This document shows positions 17,988 through 25,588 of a stretch of 64,000 nt of DNA, piece after piece. How positions within the stretch are numbered: the stretch's first letter is position 1; each line of letters begins with the position of its first letter. This DNA is from CALGTL01 sp963579135. Its GTDB lineage: Bacteria > Chloroflexota > Dehalococcoidia > Lucifugimonadales > Australimonadaceae. The position numbers were made by a program, and so were the translations under genes. A model generated the notes under the pieces. It was not told the origin of the DNA and did not search any database. It saw only the letters and a list, made by a program, of their open reading frames with translations. Location: contig CAUZFB010000007.1 in the NCBI GenBank assembly GCA_963579135.1, positions 14,709-78,708 on the forward strand, read 5' to 3'.

Positions 17988-18334
17988 CAGCTCAACCCGT
18001 ACAACTTTATGGCGCTCTCGAAAGTGATCTTCACGCGCTGCTCCTCGTTCAGGTCGGTCCGGCCCAGCAGGTGCTTGATGGTTCCAGGGAATTCTGCGTC
18101 CCAGTGCGGGAAGTCTGATGCGTGCACGAATGTGTCGTCGCCCAATACGCGCGTGGTCTCGGGTAGCAAACGCTCATCCGCCTCAAGGGAGATGAAGATA
18201 TTGCGGCTCTCCATGTATTCACTCAGGGGCTTCTTCTACAGCGGCGCCTCCTGGTGCGCGCGCACATGATACCTCTCGTCCATGCGGTCGACCATGTAAA
18301 CGATCCAGCCACACTTGCGCATCGACCACCCGAG
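17987..18334 (-). pseudogene. amidohydrolase-2 family remnant with internal stop
   Basis: The C-terminal 100 or so residues of a metal-dependent amidohydrolase are legible. An upstream segment reading KCGWIVYMVDRMDERY is followed in the same frame by a TAG at 18236-18238, then by KKPLSEYMESRNIFISLEAD and the diagnostic HASDFPHWDAEFP. The intact gene at 42556-43731 has the matching ESGVGWLPFWLRRLEE and YASDYPHAECEFP. No 5' part containing the metal-binding HxH can be found upstream. A Met after the TAG would allow a 75-residue peptide, but it would lack the active site. The stop overlaps the start of the next gene, a relic of operon coupling. Confidence 0.8.
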
Positions 18335-18634
18335 TAGCGAGCGTCATACCCATGGTGTTGTCACCGCCGTCGCCTGAGCCGCCCACGCCCAAGCGGGGCC
18401 GCTTGTCGTAAGGAGCCTCTATGCGAGGCGGCAGTCACGCCTCGCTATCCATGGAGTGGCCATCAGCATCGATCGAACCGCCGGAACCATTAATCATCGC
18501 CAGTCCCCTTGATGATCATTCCATGGCGAAGTCCGGGCTATTCTCGAGCGCCAGCGCGGAGCATAGACCCGCCGAATACCAGCAGCAAGCGTGCCCTATT
18601 TCACCACTACGGTGGACGCAGGCACGCTCTTGCG
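18335..18634. other. non-coding stretch between decayed amidohydrolase and TctC promoter
   Basis: No convincing gene. It contains an 8-base inverted repeat at 18424-18446 and a larger stem at 18588-18595 with 18621-18628, with CACC/GGTG nested inside at 18602-18605 and 18611-18614, ending 7 bases before the -35 of the receptor gene. The left part could be eroded coding sequence of the amidohydrolase operon, but no frame is recognisable. Confidence 0.4.
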
Positions 18635-18664
18635 TTGACATCCCCCCTACTTAAACCTTACATT
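18635..18664 (+). promoter_or_regulatory. sigma70-type promoter of the TctC-like receptor gene
   Basis: A consensus -35 TTGACA (18635-18640), 18-base spacer and -10 TACATT (18659-18664), about 31 bases before the ATG at 18696. One of the two best promoter matches seen in the window. The inverted repeat just upstream (18588-18628) is placed where an activator or repressor could bind. Confidence 0.6.
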
Positions 18665-18695
18665 CCCCCCGCCACATAGCGTGGCAGGAGGAACC

Positions 18696-19913
18696 ATGAA
18701 GAGCCCTGTACGTCTGTTAACTCTCATGGCGTTGTCCGTCACCGCCGCCGCCTTGCTTGCGGCTTGCGGCTCGGACCCGACGCCCACCCCACGGCCCGCA
18801 CCGACCAGCACTCCGGTCCCGCCAGCGACCGCGACGCCGACGGCGACGCTGGCCCCTGGCGTCCCGACCCCCACCCCACGGCCGGCGACACCGACGCCAG
18901 CGCCGACCCCAACACCTTCGTTCGACGGTGACACCTACTTCACCGACCAGACGATTAAGATGATTACCGGCACCAGCCCCGGTGGCGGATACGACACGAT
19001 GCTGCGCATCTTCGGTAAGATTGCACCCAAACACTTCCCAACGGTCAAGCGATTCGTCGTACAGAACATCCCTGGTGCAGGGCAGTTGCGCGGACTTCAG
19101 GAAGTTTTGAAATCTGACCCAGACGGCTTCACCGTCGGCCCGACTCACCAACGCTGGTTCATCCAGCAAGCCATTTACGGCAACGTGGAAGGCCTCGATT
19201 TCCACGGTCTTGAGATCGTTGGCTCGCCAACCTTCAGGCCCAATCCCTCGATGTTCTGCGCCGAGCGCAGCGTTGCGGCGTCCTGGCAGGAAGTACTGGA
19301 CAAGGGGATTACGCTCACAACTGGCCAAACCGCCCCTGGTAATTCCCCTGGCGCTGAATTCGTGGAGCTTATCGGTGGCCCCATCAAGAACGTCTACGGC
19401 TACGGTGGTTCTGCTGAGGTCATGGCGGCATTCGACCGCAACGAAATCAATGCTGTGTGGAGCTGCGGCCCCGAGCTGGCCGGTCGCCTCTTCCCGGAAT
19501 GGATCGAAGAAAGCCGCCTCGCCCCCTTGTTCTGGTGGGAGCAGCAGCATTCCGATGAGTGGATGGCCCAACTGGGCTCTAGCAACGCTGAAGTTCCCCA
19601 CATCTTTGACATCGGTGGAGTGGAGTGGTCGGACGTTAACAAGCAGGCCCTGTCCAGCTGGATCAACATCGCCACCATCTCCCGCACGTTCCTGCTGCCC
19701 CCCGGCACTGACCCGAACGTCGCGGACTACTGGCGTGCAAAGTTCAAGGCTACCGTCGAGGACCCCGAGTTCATCGAGGCAGCAGGCGTTGCCGGGTACT
19801 CTGAGGAGTACGGTTACGCGGGCGGCCCCGAGATCAAGGCATCCCTCCTCGCGCTCGGCAGCCTGCCAGCCGAGATCAAGGAGATTCTTAAGGGCATCGC
19901 ACCTTCGCAATAG
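18696..19913 (+). CDS. TctC-family solute-binding lipoprotein
   Basis: 405 residues. It has a lipoprotein signal: a charged start, a hydrophobic stretch and lipobox LLAAC with the acylated Cys at residue 24. A Pro/Thr-rich linker of roughly 45 residues follows, then the ligand-binding domain starting TGTSPGGGYDTMLRIFGK, the usual opening of tripartite tricarboxylate transporter receptors. These bind carboxylates outside the membrane and feed TctA/TctB, but no tctAB genes are nearby. The start is the ATG at 18696 with AGGAGGAACC; an in-frame GTG at 18681 overlaps that ribosome site and is unlikely. A long linker anchored by a lipid suits a cell lacking an outer membrane. Confidence 0.88.
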   Translation: MKSPVRLLTLMALSVTAAALLAACGSDPTPTPRPAPTSTPVPPATATPTATLAPGVPTPTPRPATPTPAPTPTPSFDGDTYFTDQTIKMITGTSPGGGYDTMLRIFGKIAPKHFPTVKRFVVQNIPGAGQLRGLQEVLKSDPDGFTVGPTHQRWFIQQAIYGNVEGLDFHGLEIVGSPTFRPNPSMFCAERSVAASWQEVLDKGITLTTGQTAPGNSPGAEFVELIGGPIKNVYGYGGSAEVMAAFDRNEINAVWSCGPELAGRLFPEWIEESRLAPLFWWEQQHSDEWMAQLGSSNAEVPHIFDIGGVEWSDVNKQALSSWINIATISRTFLLPPGTDPNVADYWRAKFKATVEDPEFIEAAGVAGYSEEYGYAGGPEIKASLLALGSLPAEIKEILKGIAPSQ

Positions 19914-19939
19914 CCCCTGACTGACTCGAAACAGTAACG

Positions 19940-19970
19940 AAGAGGCCCGCCAAATTTGGCGGGCCTCTTT
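19940..19970. terminator. bidirectional terminator, perfect 30-base palindrome
   Basis: The 15-base arm 19940-19954 pairs perfectly with 19955-19969, with T-rich flanks on both strands (arms begin AAGAGG and end CCTCTT). It sits between the convergent receptor gene and the alpha/beta hydrolase, serving both. Confidence 0.85.
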
Positions 19971-20027
19971 GCGTTTACCTATCGTTTGCCGACGTCGTAA
20001 GGTTTGAAAGGGCAAAACAGCGGTGAT

Positions 20028-20885
20028 CTATGGCTTGAGCAGCCGCTCGGCAACCCAATCAACAATCGTCGGGATCGTGGAGTCGTCCTCCTCGTGGGCG
20101 TTGTGGCCAACGCCAGGCAGGAAGATCGCACGACAACGCGGGCCTGCTCGCCGGGCGAACTCAAGTGACGCGTGGGGGTCGGTCACGGGATCGGCCTCGC
20201 CGTGGATCAGCAGCGCTGGCGTTCTCAGGAGACCTGCATGGCGTTCCGCCCAGATTCCCGCTTGCCGCGTCCGCATCAGCAATCGCAACGAAATCAAGTT
20301 GTGAAACAGCTCCGCGTTTCGCCGCAGGCCCACCTCCTCAAGGATCTCTTCACGATCGTTACTCGTGGAGAACGTCAAAGTTGGCCAAATCGGCTCCAGG
20401 ATCGTTCCGAGCAACCGCTTGTACCACACTAAATCATTGGTGAGCCGCAACCACGGCCCGGTGGCAACAACACCAGCCACATCAGGTTGGCGCCGGATCG
20501 CATGGTTCAGAACCAGGTTGCCACCAAGGCTCTGCCCGTAGAGGAAGCGCGGAACGTCCGGGTGCCGTTCGGCGGCGCCCGCGAGCAGGGCGTCCACATC
20601 ATCGAGCAGCGCTCCGTACGATGGGGTGTGCCCCCGCTGGCCGCCGGATCGTCCGTGGCCACGCTGGTCAATAGCGATCAAGGCGACGCACTGATCCGCG
20701 AGCGCCTTGGCTACCTCTTCGTATTGCCCGCCGTGCTCACCAAGCCCGTGGAACACACACACCACGCCGAGCACTGCTTCTTCTGGGCACCACTCTCGTG
20801 CGAACAGGCCAAGCCCGTCCGCGGTCTCGATCTGAATGTCGGTCTCTTGCAAGCCATCATCCCCAGTCGCTAGTCGACCGATCAC
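20028..20885 (-). CDS. alpha/beta hydrolase (lysophospholipase/monoacylglycerol lipase type)
   Basis: 285 residues. The oxyanion-region HGLGEHGGQY and DQRGHGRSGG are followed by the nucleophile elbow GQSLGG, an acidic residue after LLIHGEADPVTD and the catalytic His in GVGHNAHEE. These are hallmarks of the hydrolase_4/monoacylglycerol lipase group, which cleaves fatty-acyl esters. The frame begins with GTG at 20885; a TTG 11 codons later is an alternative and no ATG is available, so the start is uncertain. Faces the fourth Rieske gene across a divergent region. Confidence 0.88.
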   Translation of the reverse strand: MIGRLATGDDGLQETDIQIETADGLGLFAREWCPEEAVLGVVCVFHGLGEHGGQYEEVAKALADQCVALIAIDQRGHGRSGGQRGHTPSYGALLDDVDALLAGAAERHPDVPRFLYGQSLGGNLVLNHAIRRQPDVAGVVATGPWLRLTNDLVWYKRLLGTILEPIWPTLTFSTSNDREEILEEVGLRRNAELFHNLISLRLLMRTRQAGIWAERHAGLLRTPALLIHGEADPVTDPHASLEFARRAGPRCRAIFLPGVGHNAHEEDDSTIPTIVDWVAERLLKP

Positions 20886-21007
20886 TGGATGAAGTTTGCC
20901 ACAGACGCCCGATCACGAGTACGTCAAACGGAGCGTCGACGACAGTTCGAATATCACAGGCAGACGTAGTACACTGCCGCCCACTCATACCGTGGAGGGA
21001 GAGCATC

Positions 21008-22276
21008 ATGCTTTCGACCGCTGACAATGAACTGATTACACGTGTCGGGCCAGGCACACCTATGGGCGACGTGCTACGCCGTTATTGGATGCCAATCCTG
21101 CTCGACTGGGAGCTTCCAGGGCCAGACTGCGACCCGGTTCGCGTCAAGATCCTTGGCGAGAACCTTGTCGCCTTCAAGGACACGGAGGGCCGCATCGGTT
21201 TGCTCGCGAACGAGTGCCCCCACCGCAGGGTGAGCTTGTACTTCGGCCGTAACGAGGAAGGCGGGCTTCGCTGCGTCTACCACGGTTGGAAGTTTGACGT
21301 GACCGGCCAATGCGTCGACCAGCCCAACGAGCCGGAATCCAGCCGCTTCGGCCAGAAGGTGAAGACGCCTGCTTACCAGACGGTCGTGCGAGGCAACGTC
21401 ATCTGGGCGTTCCTAGGCCCGAAGGACCAAACGCCGCCCGCGCCAGACTTCGACTGGACGGCCGTTCCGGACACGCACCGAGGCGTGACCAAGATTTGGC
21501 AAGAGTGCAACTACGTACAGGCGCTGGAGGGCGGGATTGACACGTCGCACTCGTCGTTCCTGCACAACAACAACCTGTCGGACAAGACTCTCCTACGATC
21601 ACGCTCAACGGCGCCAGTCATAGGCGTAGCGAACACTGATTACGGTTACACTTACAGCTCCGTTCGCCACCTCAGCCAGGAGGAGGGTGACTTCGTCCGG
21701 ACCTACCATTACGTTATGCCGTTCCATCAGCTGCGCGCCAACCAGGTTGGCCGAAGCGGCGGCTACAACATGCCAAAGGTGGCGGGTCACTGCTGGGTGC
21801 CCATCGACGATGAAAACACGATGGTCTTCAACTGGACCTACACGTGGGGTGACGAACCGCTTAGCGAAGACGACCGCACGCTGAGGGGGACAGGAAATGA
21901 GCTCTACGTGGACATTGATGTGGAGAACCAGTTCCGCTCGTTCCGGACACGCGCCAACGACTACTTACTGGATCGCGATGCCCAACGCTCCGATACCTTC
22001 AGCGGCATCTCAGGCGTCAACACGCAGGACCGCGCGCTCCAAGAGACGATGGGCATCATCGCCGATCGCTCCAAGGAACGATTGGGTACGTCAGACCGCG
22101 CGATCATCATGATGCGCAAGCTGCTGATCGAGGCGGTGAAGGTCGTCGCCGACGGCGGCACGCCCCGCGGGGCACGCGATGAGTACTACGGGGTACGGGC
22201 GATTGACGCAATCCTGCCTGCAGGCACGGGATGGGAGACGCTGAAGCCCAAGATGTACACGGTCGGCACCCACTAG
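21008..22276 (+). CDS. Rieske non-heme iron oxygenase (LigXa/phthalate-dioxygenase-like), fourth copy
   Basis: 422 residues, with the start at the ATG at 21008 after GGAGGGAGAG. Rieske ligands are C70-P-H72 and C89-V-Y-H92; the iron motif is D178, H181, H186 (GIDTSHSSFLH). Its Rieske domain lacks the GVPEPEGIRC block of the tandem triplet and has FGRNEEGGLRC, closer to the copy at 50222-51496. The window thus holds two subfamilies. It is monocistronic, followed by a strong terminator. The expected reaction is hydroxylation or O-demethylation of an aromatic acid; electron donors are not adjacent. Confidence 0.93.
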   Translation: MLSTADNELITRVGPGTPMGDVLRRYWMPILLDWELPGPDCDPVRVKILGENLVAFKDTEGRIGLLANECPHRRVSLYFGRNEEGGLRCVYHGWKFDVTGQCVDQPNEPESSRFGQKVKTPAYQTVVRGNVIWAFLGPKDQTPPAPDFDWTAVPDTHRGVTKIWQECNYVQALEGGIDTSHSSFLHNNNLSDKTLLRSRSTAPVIGVANTDYGYTYSSVRHLSQEEGDFVRTYHYVMPFHQLRANQVGRSGGYNMPKVAGHCWVPIDDENTMVFNWTYTWGDEPLSEDDRTLRGTGNELYVDIDVENQFRSFRTRANDYLLDRDAQRSDTFSGISGVNTQDRALQETMGIIADRSKERLGTSDRAIIMMRKLLIEAVKVVADGGTPRGARDEYYGVRAIDAILPAGTGWETLKPKMYTVGTH

Positions 22277-22304
22277 CCGAACCGGCGCACACCAAGACCG
22301 ACAC

Positions 22305-22346
22305 AAAGGGCGCGGGGTTTCACCCCGCGCCCTTTCTTCTTCTTTT
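22305..22346 (+). terminator. intrinsic terminator after the fourth Rieske gene
   Basis: A perfect 13-base arm (22305-22317) pairs with 22323-22335 around a 5-base loop and is followed by a pyrimidine tract rich in T (CTTCTTCTTTT). A classic strong terminator. Confidence 0.9.
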
Positions 22347-22395
22347 ATTTGTTCAGACTAGCAGCGCTCTGGCCGTTTGCTGCGCCAGAGGGCCG

Positions 22396-23379
22396 CTAGT
22401 CCCAATAGGCGAAGGCCCACCCGCCACCGGTGCTTGCCGGGGAGCGGTAGCACGGGACGTACTCGACCAACTTCATGTTCTTGTCTTGGACCATGGCGGA
22501 CATGGTAATCCAGTTACGGATTTCCGAATTACCAGCATTGAGCAGTTCGGTCGGCAAGGTCTTGAGATGCTCGTGGTCTTTCTCGGCAAGGGCCTTGATC
22601 ACACCACGGTCTAGATTCTCGTCTACGACGAAGTGGCTGAGTCCGCCTGAGGCGAGTACACAAACCTTGGCGTTGCTGTCCCAGGACTCGATGGCACCAC
22701 GCACTGATTCGCCGAAGTCGAAGCAGCGCTCGGGCAACGGCTGGTTGGGTGGATAGAACGTATTCTGGACGATGGGCACGATGGGCGTGGGCTTGCCGTC
22801 GAGGAGCCTGCGGCGAACGAAGCCAAAGGCGTGCCCCTCACCTCGCTCGTTGGGCAACACTTTGGAGTGGGCCACGTCAAACTTGTCGGCGACGGCTGTC
22901 TTTATGATGTGCAGGCCGAGATCAGCCTGCGCAGGGAATTCGCGCTCGTCCTCGAACTCGTTACCCCATGCGGCGAGGGCGATGTCCGGGGGCATACGGC
23001 TGTGGTCGCGGTTCTTGTTCCAGATGGTCTCGCCCCAGTACACCAACATGGCGGGCATGTTGTCGTCATGGAAGAGTTCTTTTTGGTCGTCGCCAACGGC
23101 GACGATGACATCAGGATTGACCTCAGCGAGGATCCTGCCTAGCTCAGCGATCCCCCGCTGGTTGGCCTCGTGCTTAGCCATCCAAGCATCAGGCGTCAGC
23201 TCAGCCTCGATCTTGGGGTCGGTCATCTCGACAAGCTCGTCGTAGGTGTGGGGTTTGCCATCCCACGCCCACAATGAGCCATTCTTGAGATCTCGCTGCA
23301 CATGCTGCGGCCAGATCTTCGGATTTGTGTTCAGCATCGGGCTGTGCGATGTTGCGATTCCTAGAGCGATTTCCGCCAT
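22396..23379 (-). CDS. class III extradiol ring-cleavage dioxygenase, LigB type
   Basis: 327 residues, similar to the protocatechuate 4,5-dioxygenase beta subunit. The N terminus IALGIATSHSPML carries the first Fe(II) His, a middle part has VIVAVGDDQKELF and the C-terminal half has ASGGLSHFVVDE. The reaction is meta-type, non-heme Fe(II) oxygen-dependent cleavage of a catecholic ring. The start is the ATG at 23379 with GGAGAGAAGG upstream; the frame is open to 23439. No separate LigA-type alpha subunit is seen. It lies 69 bases from the MFS gene on the same strand, which may import its substrate. Confidence 0.88.
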   Translation of the reverse strand: MAEIALGIATSHSPMLNTNPKIWPQHVQRDLKNGSLWAWDGKPHTYDELVEMTDPKIEAELTPDAWMAKHEANQRGIAELGRILAEVNPDVIVAVGDDQKELFHDDNMPAMLVYWGETIWNKNRDHSRMPPDIALAAWGNEFEDEREFPAQADLGLHIIKTAVADKFDVAHSKVLPNERGEGHAFGFVRRRLLDGKPTPIVPIVQNTFYPPNQPLPERCFDFGESVRGAIESWDSNAKVCVLASGGLSHFVVDENLDRGVIKALAEKDHEHLKTLPTELLNAGNSEIRNWITMSAMVQDKNMKLVEYVPCYRSPASTGGGWAFAYWD

Positions 23380-23448
23380 GTCTGTCCTTCTCTCCAACCG
23401 GGTCGGCCCATACTTAGGTTCAGGGTGCGAGCCTAGCACATCGTCTGG

Positions 23449-24759
23449 CTACGGGCTCATGGAAATAACTGCGGACGGAGGGCTTTTGAGGGGAGTGGCC
23501 AGCAGGAAGGCCAGGAACGAGACCACGAACACTCCGGCGAAGAAGTAGAACGCCAGGTCGAACTCTCCACGAGTGTCTCGGAAGTAGGCGGCGAGGAGCG
23601 GACCAAGCGGGTTGACGATCGCCATGATGGGTGCCGCGAAGCCCCTGATGGAGCCGAAGTTTCGCCTGCCGAAGTAGTTGGCGAACAACATTCTGCTCAC
23701 GACCGTCCAAGCTCCGATGGCGATGCCGTACGTAAACCCGAACAACGCCGCTATGGCGAACGAGTCAGCGACCGCAATGAGGAGCATGGCGCCCGCGAGC
23801 ATGGAGGTGGCGACGAGTCCTATCGTGCGGACATGGAATCGCTCCATGGCGAAGCCCCACGGCAGCACGGTGAGCATGGACGCACCGGCGAAGATCGTGG
23901 TAATCGTGCCCGCTTGCAGGAGGGATAGACCACGGTCCTGCAGGTGCGCGGCGGCATGGAGGTTGGTCGCGTTCAGACAGAGCACTACCCCACCTTGGGC
24001 AAGGATCAGCAGCCAGAGCGCGCGTGTCCTCTTGGCCTGGCTAAGGGTCCAGGACGATTCAACCAGCTCCGCCGCTTGCTCCGCCCCACGACCGTCGTCG
24101 GGCGGAGCCGTGGCGCCGTCAGGCAACAGGCCGTAGTCCTCAGGCCTGCGGCGGTAGAGCGCCGCGCTGGGCAACACTTGGAGCAGCACAACCACCACTG
24201 CGAGCACAATCCATGCCTCACGCCAACTGGTGAGCGCCATGATGCCCACCAGCGGTAGTGGCATGATGAACTGTCCGCCCCGTTGGCCAATGCCGAGCAG
24301 GCCGACGACGCGTCCACGCTTACGCACGAACCAGGAGGCAAGGCCGACCAACGTCGCAAGCTGGGCGCCGGAGGCTGCCGTGGCACGCGCGATGCCGAAC
24401 AACACCCACCAGTGCCAAGGCTCGTTCATCTCCGCGATCCCGACCATGGCCATCGCGATGATGATCCCCGCGACCACTGAGACCAACCGAGGGCCGCGGC
24501 TGTCGAGCACTCGGCCTACGATGGACGAGAGGAAGCCGCCCGCGACGGAACCAATGACGAAAGCGATGGAGATGTCGGTCGCCGACCAGCCGAGGTCGTC
24601 GCGCATGGGTTGATTGAAGACGCCAACTATGGGGCCCTGGGTCGGCACCATCGCGAACGAGGAGAAAGCGCCCGCCGACAGCACGGCCCAGCCATAGTAG
24701 GTGTTTCGGAACGGCCAGAAACGAGAGATTCGAGGTTGTGAGGTGTTGGGTGATGACAT
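23449..24759 (-). CDS. MFS transporter, monocarboxylate/oxalate-formate antiporter-like
   Basis: 436 residues with about 12 predicted membrane segments. It starts near FRNTYYGWAVLSAGAF and has the NQPMRDDLGWS loop after helix 1 typical of MCT-like carriers, a central hydrophilic loop with RRRPEDYGLLPDG, and the R-x-G-R type loop SIVGRVLDSRGPR between helices 2 and 3. It probably imports an organic acid. The start is set at the ATG at 24759; an in-frame GTG at 24783 is the alternative and the ribosome site is poor. Upstream of the extradiol dioxygenase in the same direction. Confidence 0.88.
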   Translation of the reverse strand: MSSPNTSQPRISRFWPFRNTYYGWAVLSAGAFSSFAMVPTQGPIVGVFNQPMRDDLGWSATDISIAFVIGSVAGGFLSSIVGRVLDSRGPRLVSVVAGIIIAMAMVGIAEMNEPWHWWVLFGIARATAASGAQLATLVGLASWFVRKRGRVVGLLGIGQRGGQFIMPLPLVGIMALTSWREAWIVLAVVVVLLQVLPSAALYRRRPEDYGLLPDGATAPPDDGRGAEQAAELVESSWTLSQAKRTRALWLLILAQGGVVLCLNATNLHAAAHLQDRGLSLLQAGTITTIFAGASMLTVLPWGFAMERFHVRTIGLVATSMLAGAMLLIAVADSFAIAALFGFTYGIAIGAWTVVSRMLFANYFGRRNFGSIRGFAAPIMAIVNPLGPLLAAYFRDTRGEFDLAFYFFAGVFVVSFLAFLLATPLKSPPSAVISMSP

Positions 24760-24806
24760 GCGGGCCGCTCTGGGCCATCGCACGATATCACGTTTACGAG
24801 CGGAAG

Positions 24807-25052
24807 CTAGCGGACGGTTTCGTGGCCGCCCTCCACGCCGCGCTGAGCGAGGACCAGATGCCAGAGTTCCGTGGTGTTAATCTCCGGGAGCCCTGCGCTA
24901 ATCAGCCCAGTGAGCACCGCGCCCAGCCCGCACAGCGAGAGCCCCACGCACCTGTCGCCGATAACGTAGGTGTATTCCTGGCCGTCACGATTGCGGGTGA
25001 CCGTGGCAGGTGCGCCGTTGGTGGCGAACGCCGGGGTAGCACTCTGCCGCAT
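24807..25052 (-). CDS. hypothetical protein (weak)
   Basis: An open frame of about 81 residues from an ATG at 25052 (frame open further to 25223), with one hydrophobic stretch IGDRCVGLSLCGLGAVLTGLISAGL. No ribosome site, no family recognised and atypical composition upstream. It may be spurious or a relic. The 500 bases between the MFS gene and the small gene at 25261 hold nothing better. Confidence 0.2.
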   Translation of the reverse strand: MRQSATPAFATNGAPATVTRNRDGQEYTYVIGDRCVGLSLCGLGAVLTGLISAGLPEINTTELWHLVLAQRGVEGGHETVR

Positions 25053-25260
25053 ACAGAGCGACGACCGCAGGAAAGTCAGCGCCAGGGAGGCACCATAGTG
25101 CCGCCGAAAATGAGATGTTGCGTGCCGGAGAACTCGGAGTCGCTGGCTCAACAGGGGAGCGTTAGCCCCCAGAGATGTAGACGAGCTACGTCCTCGCACG
25201 AGGGGGGGGGCGCCGGGCCGCATTGCAAGCGCGGGGACCTGATGACCGCGGGCTGGAGGG

Positions 25261-25371
25261 CTATTCGCTGCCCTTGGTGCCCTTCTTCGCTTGCTTCGCC
25301 GCGCGCTTCTCCTTGAGGGATTTCGTCGCGGTGGTCTTCGTTGCCTTTTTCGAGTCTTGGCTTTTGGCCAT
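25261..25371 (-). CDS. small Lys-rich basic protein, 36 residues
   Basis: MAKSQDSKKATKTTATKS, then a Lys/Ala-rich helix-like tail with KRAAKQAKKG near its end. About one third of the residues are Lys or Arg. A GGAG lies 9 bases before the ATG at 25371, and a perfect TATAAT on the minus strand at 25402-25407 lies about 30 bases upstream. Similar tiny basic proteins are known in many bacteria without an assigned function; nucleic-acid binding is a guess from charge. Missed by length-limited gene callers. Confidence 0.65.
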   Translation of the reverse strand: MAKSQDSKKATKTTATKSLKEKRAAKQAKKGTKGSE

Positions 25372-25401
25372 GGTGGGCGCTCCGTTGGGGTCGTTTGCTT
25401 A

Positions 25402-25407
25402 ATTATA
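25402..25407 (-). promoter_or_regulatory. perfect -10 hexamer for the small basic protein
   Basis: TATAAT on the minus strand, 30 bases before the ATG at 25371. The -35 region is only half-matching (GCCACA/TGCCAC at 16-18 bases), so an extended or activator-assisted promoter is possible. Confidence 0.5.
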
Positions 25408-25588
25408 TGGTTCGCGCACGGCGTGTGGCATAGGAACGGAGTGCGAGGTTGGACCGATGGGGTGCGCGGGGTTGGGCCGGGGGAGAGCAGGCGTCAGCGG
25501 CCCGCGAGGACTGGCCCACGAGGGTACCAGGGTTTAGCAGTCGCGAACCGCGCGCCCGCACGGCATAGCTGCGGCCCGTCCCCGCGCC

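Noticed and set aside
18424..18446. Hairpin with 8-base arms as terminator of a minus-strand gene
   Set aside because: No T run on either side and no gene ends next to it.
18717..20015. A 432-codon minus-strand open frame opposite the TctC receptor
   Set aside because: The plus strand has lipobox, linker, promoter and terminator; the minus frame is low-complexity and would run through a terminator palindrome.
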